Assembly (NCBI GenBank): GCA_023430705.1
Contig: JAEYZJ010000152.1
Coordinates: 1 to 6,704 of the forward strand
DNA: 6,704 nucleotides
Direction: 5' to 3'
From: Pseudomonadota bacterium
GTDB lineage: Bacteria; Pseudomonadota; Alphaproteobacteria; Rhizobiales; Devosiaceae
Every line of letters starts with the position of its first letter. Position 1 is the first letter of the stretch. Position numbers and translations under genes: made by a program. Of this stretch, positions 4,512-6,704 are shown in pieces. The notes beneath the pieces are model-generated. The model was given only the letters and a program-made list of their open reading frames with translations. It ran no database searches and was not told the DNA's origin.

Positions 4512-5195
4512 ATGAACAAACCCCGCACCCTCGACAATCCCGCCTGGAATTCGCTGACCGACGGCCACCGCAGCCTTGCCGAAGTGAACGGGATGGCCGC
4601 GCGCTTTCCCGCAACGATGTCGCCGATCGTGGGGCTGGAGCAGCACACGCCCGAGGCGTTCGAGCAGCTGAAGGCGCTCGTGCCGGCGGGGGAGACGGTG
4701 GCGCTGGTGACGGCGACGGCATTCGAGGTGCCGGGAGGCTGGGAGGAGGTGGCGCGGATCGCATGCCAGCAGATGGTCTGCACGAGGCTGCCGGAGGCGC
4801 CCGAACTGCAACCGGCGCTGCTGCGGGACGACGATGTGCCGGCGATGCTGGAGCTCGCGGCGGCAGCGGAGCCGGGGCCGTTCCGCGCCGGGACGATCGG
4901 CATGGGCCGCTACTACGGGGTGAAGACGCCGGAGGGCCGGCTGATGTCGATGGCCGGCGAACGCATGCGCATGGACGGGCTGACCGAGGTGAGCGCGGTG
5001 TGCACCTGGCCGGAGTTCCGCGGCAGGGGGCTGGCGGCAGCGCTGGTCGGGTTCGTTGCCGCCAGGATCGGCGGCGAGGGCCGGACGCCGTTCCTGCATG
5101 TGAAGGCGGACAATGCCGGTGCGATCGCGATCTACCGGCGGCTGGGGTTCGAGGTGCGGACCGAAATGGCGTTCCGGCTGGTGCGCTGGGCCTAG
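4512..5195 (+). CDS. GNAT family N-acetyltransferase (FR47-like)
   Basis: A 227-residue cytosolic protein. The start ATG at 4512 (MNKPRTLDNP) has GGAG at 4503-4506 and a 5-nt spacer; the 24 codons open upstream look non-coding. The C-terminal third is the GNAT fold. It has motif A with RGRGLA at 170-175, the pyrophosphate-binding loop for acetyl-CoA, followed by a helix (AALVGFVAARI). Then comes LHVKADN (195-201) and the motif B strand-helix AIAIYRRLGFEV (205-216). The N-terminal half (residues 1-100) is poorly conserved and probably binds the substrate. It resembles FR47/glycine-acyltransferase-like members. The substrate cannot be read from the sequence. It is transcribed alone, divergent from one exported paralogue and convergent with the other; the 50-bp gap after its TAG (5196-5245) shows no T-run terminator. 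Confidence 0.92.
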   Translation: MNKPRTLDNPAWNSLTDGHRSLAEVNGMAARFPATMSPIVGLEQHTPEAFEQLKALVPAGETVALVTATAFEVPGGWEEVARIACQQMVCTRLPEAPELQPALLRDDDVPAMLELAAAAEPGPFRAGTIGMGRYYGVKTPEGRLMSMAGERMRMDGLTEVSAVCTWPEFRGRGLAAALVGFVAARIGGEGRTPFLHVKADNAGAIAIYRRLGFEVRTEMAFRLVRWA

Positions 5196-5245
5196 GGGGC
5201 CGGACGGAGATCGCCCTCGCGGGGCCCACGGCGCGGACGCCCGGG

Positions 5246-5668
5246 TCAGCCGCCGAGGCTGTCGCGCAGGGTGGCGCCGTCGGCGAAGAGGATGTCGTCG
5301 AGGCGGAGCAGGCCATCGACGAAGCGCATGACGAGACGGTCGGAGAAGCCGGACCTGCCGTCCTCGCGATAGCGATAGGAGAGGATCACCTGGGGCGCCT
5401 CGTAGGTGCCGGAGGCGCCGACCGGATCGCAGGCGTTGGCGTAGTCGGGCTTGCCCTGCCAGCGGATGCGGGCCGGGTCGGCCGCTTCGACAAGGGCGCG
5501 GGCTTCGGGAGTCAGCATGGCGAGCACCGGCGCCATGTCGCCGGACAGGCGGCCGATGCAGAAGACCACGCCGAACTGCGTGGTGGTCATCGAGTCGGCG
5601 GCGGCCGGGACGGGCAGCAGGAGAGCCGGCAGCAGCGCAAGCGCCGCCGCGCGCGTCAGAACGACCAT
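5246..5668 (-). CDS. Exported hypothetical protein (140 aa), paralogue of 3884-4381
   Basis: I do not recognise a named family. ATG at 5668 opens a Sec signal peptide, MVVLTRAAALALLPALLLPVPAAA, with cleavage likely before DSMTTTQFG. The mature region reads VVFCIGRLSGDMAPVLAML, WQGKPDYANACDP, VILSYRYREDGRSGFSDRLVMRFVD and LRLDDILFADGATLRDSL. These match, in order, the landmarks of the protein at 3884-4381, including both cysteines. The two are therefore paralogues, this one shorter in the middle. The first 13 nt overlap the 3' end of lsrB, and the only ribosome-binding sequence is a weak AAGG 7 nt upstream, so translational coupling to lsrB is likely. It looks like the last gene of the trxB-lsrB transcript. 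A periplasmic location is inferred; function unknown. Confidence 0.85.
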   Translation of the reverse strand: MVVLTRAAALALLPALLLPVPAAADSMTTTQFGVVFCIGRLSGDMAPVLAMLTPEARALVEAADPARIRWQGKPDYANACDPVGASGTYEAPQVILSYRYREDGRSGFSDRLVMRFVDGLLRLDDILFADGATLRDSLGG

Positions 5669-6549
5669 TCCCTCGCCTTGCCGACAAGGAAGTCGCGGAA
5701 GACGCCGACGCGCTTGGAATTCTTCAGCGCCGGCGGATAGACGAAATAGGCCTCGTAGGCGGGCAGCTCGATGCCGGCGAGCACGCGGACGAGGTTCTCC
5801 TCGTTCTCGGTGACGTAGTCGGGAAGCATGGCGATGCCGATGCCGGCGCGGGCGGCCTGCATCATGCCGTAGATGGCGTTGACCTTCATGGCGGCGCGGC
5901 GCGGCGAGGAGTCGGGGCGGCCGAGCCGCTCGAGGTAGTTGATGTCGCCGAGGTAGGACGGAACGGGCTCGCCGAAGGAGATGACGCGGTGCGAATCCAG
6001 CTCCTCGACGGCCTTGGGCTCGCCGAACTCGGCGACGTACTGGCGCGAGGCATAGAAGTGGTTGTGCACCGTGAACAGCTTGCGCTGGATCATCTCGGAC
6101 TGGTTCGGGCGGTGCAGCCGGATGGCGACGTCCGCCTCGCGCATGGCGAGATCGAGCTCGGCGTCGTTGAGCTTAATCTCGATCTGGATTTCCGGATAAA
6201 GGATCAGGAACTCGTGGATGCGCGAACTCAGCCAGGTGGAGCCGATGCCGACCGTGGTGGTGACGAGCAGGGGCCCGGTGGGGACCTCCTGGCTCTCGGA
6301 CATCTGGGTCTCGACCTGCTGCAGCTCCCAGTGCATGCGGTGCGCGGTGCGGAAGAGCTGCTCGCCCACCTCGGTCAGCACGAGGCCGCGGGCGTGGCGG
6401 ATGAAGAGCTTCAGCCCGAGGTCTTCCTCGAGCGCGGAAATCTGCCGGCTCACCGCCGACTGACTCATGTTGAGCCGTTCGGCGGCGTGGGTGAATGACC
6501 CGGATTCGGCGGCGGTGTGGAAGATGCGGAGCTTGTCCCAATCCAGCAT
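5656..6549 (-). CDS. lsrB: LysR-type regulator LsrB/VtlR
   Basis: 297 residues, the standard LysR length. The N-terminal winged helix-turn-helix spans about residues 3-62 (LRIFHTAAESGSFTHAAERL, MSQSAVSRQISALEEDLG, LFIRHARGLVLTEVGE). A linker helix and the effector-binding domain follow (LLVTTTVGIG, ADVAIRLHRPNQSEMIQRKL, VISFGEPVPSYLGDINYLE, GIGIAMLPDYV). The sequence and the position directly after trxB match rhizobial LsrB and Brucella VtlR. Family knowledge: LsrB takes part in oxidative-stress response and lipopolysaccharide synthesis in Sinorhizobium; VtlR activates the small RNA abcR2 in Brucella. The start ATG at 6549 lies 3 nt after the trxB stop, with only a weak GCGGAA upstream, suggesting coupling. 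Odd: I find no cysteine in the whole protein, whereas Sinorhizobium LsrB is described as sensing redox state through cysteines. Confidence 0.93.
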   Translation of the reverse strand: MLDWDKLRIFHTAAESGSFTHAAERLNMSQSAVSRQISALEEDLGLKLFIRHARGLVLTEVGEQLFRTAHRMHWELQQVETQMSESQEVPTGPLLVTTTVGIGSTWLSSRIHEFLILYPEIQIEIKLNDAELDLAMREADVAIRLHRPNQSEMIQRKLFTVHNHFYASRQYVAEFGEPKAVEELDSHRVISFGEPVPSYLGDINYLERLGRPDSSPRRAAMKVNAIYGMMQAARAGIGIAMLPDYVTENEENLVRVLAGIELPAYEAYFVYPPALKNSKRVGVFRDFLVGKAREWSF

Positions 6550-6552
6550 CGG

Positions 6553-6704
6553 CTATTCCGCTGCTTCCGCGAGTTCAAGCGATGCGAGGTACTGCTCGGC
6601 ATCGAGGGCGGCCATGCAGCCCATGCCCGCGGCAGTCACGGCCTGGCGGTAGACGTCGTCGGTGACGTCGCCGGCGGCAAAGACGCCGGGCACGTTGGTG
6701 GCGG
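6553..6704 (-). CDS. trxB: Thioredoxin reductase, C-terminal end
   Basis: The last 49 codons of the gene, running off the right edge; TAG at 6553-6555. The fragment TNVPGVFAAGDVTDDVYRQA followed by VTAAGMGCMAALDAEQYL is the highly conserved C-terminal FAD-binding motif of bacterial low-molecular-weight thioredoxin reductases (GVFAAGDV, YRQAVTAAG). The active-site CxxC and the NADPH domain lie outside the window. Family knowledge: a cytosolic homodimeric flavoenzyme that reduces thioredoxin with NADPH. The stop is 3 nt before the lsrB start, so the two are very probably co-transcribed, as in other Hyphomicrobiales. Confidence 0.93.
   Translation of the reverse strand, partial: ATNVPGVFAAGDVTDDVYRQAVTAAGMGCMAALDAEQYLASLELAEAAE

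Noticed and set aside
5196..5245. GGGGCC...GGCCC repeat between GNAT and the 140-residue gene as bidirectional terminator
   Set aside because: Short stem, long loop and no T-run.
4254..5687. Long minus-strand open frame through the GNAT gene
   Set aside because: Arginine/proline/histidine-rich translation typical of the antisense of a GC-rich gene; the GNAT gene on the plus strand is clearly real.

Overview
The window is GC-rich (roughly two thirds G+C by eye) and fits an alphaproteobacterium of the Hyphomicrobiales (rhizobial order). The trxB-lsrB gene pair, the rhizobial-type aspartate aminotransferase and the anti-Shine-Dalgarno small RNAs all point there. A Devosia-like genus is plausible, but that is inference.

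Layout. 1-354 (+) is the 3' end of a class I aspartate aminotransferase. 377-1490 (-) is an unrecognised, internally duplicated gene of about 370 residues, broken by one extra G. 1491-2520 is an unusual intergenic block: a 72-residue membrane protein gene (1786-2004, -) and, on the same strand, three apparent small RNA units. Each unit has a TTGnnn-N17-nATATn-like promoter, hairpins that display a CCUCCUCC anti-Shine-Dalgarno motif, and a strong Rho-independent terminator. 2658-3644 (-) is a CorA-type divalent cation transporter. 3645-3883 is intergenic and holds a 21-bp tandem repeat. 3884-4381 (-) and 5246-5668 (-) encode two small exported proteins that are paralogues of each other, with a GNAT acetyltransferase (4512-5195, +) between them. 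5656-6549 (-) is the LysR-type regulator LsrB/VtlR, and 6553-6704 (-) is the 3' end of trxB (thioredoxin reductase).

How the parts may work together. trxB, lsrB and the 140-residue exported protein look like one minus-strand transcript, with a 3-nt gap and then a 13-nt overlap; this is a redox-linked regulatory unit. The main item of interest is the small RNA cluster at about 1613-2505. Its architecture matches the rhizobial alpha-r14/'cuckoo' class of Hfq-type small RNAs, whose loops mimic the 3' end of 16S rRNA. The middle RNA is unusual: it carries the motif in three consecutive hairpins, and its terminator ends only about 16 nt before the start codon of the 72-residue membrane protein. 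It may therefore be both a trans-acting small RNA and a 5' leader/attenuator of that gene.
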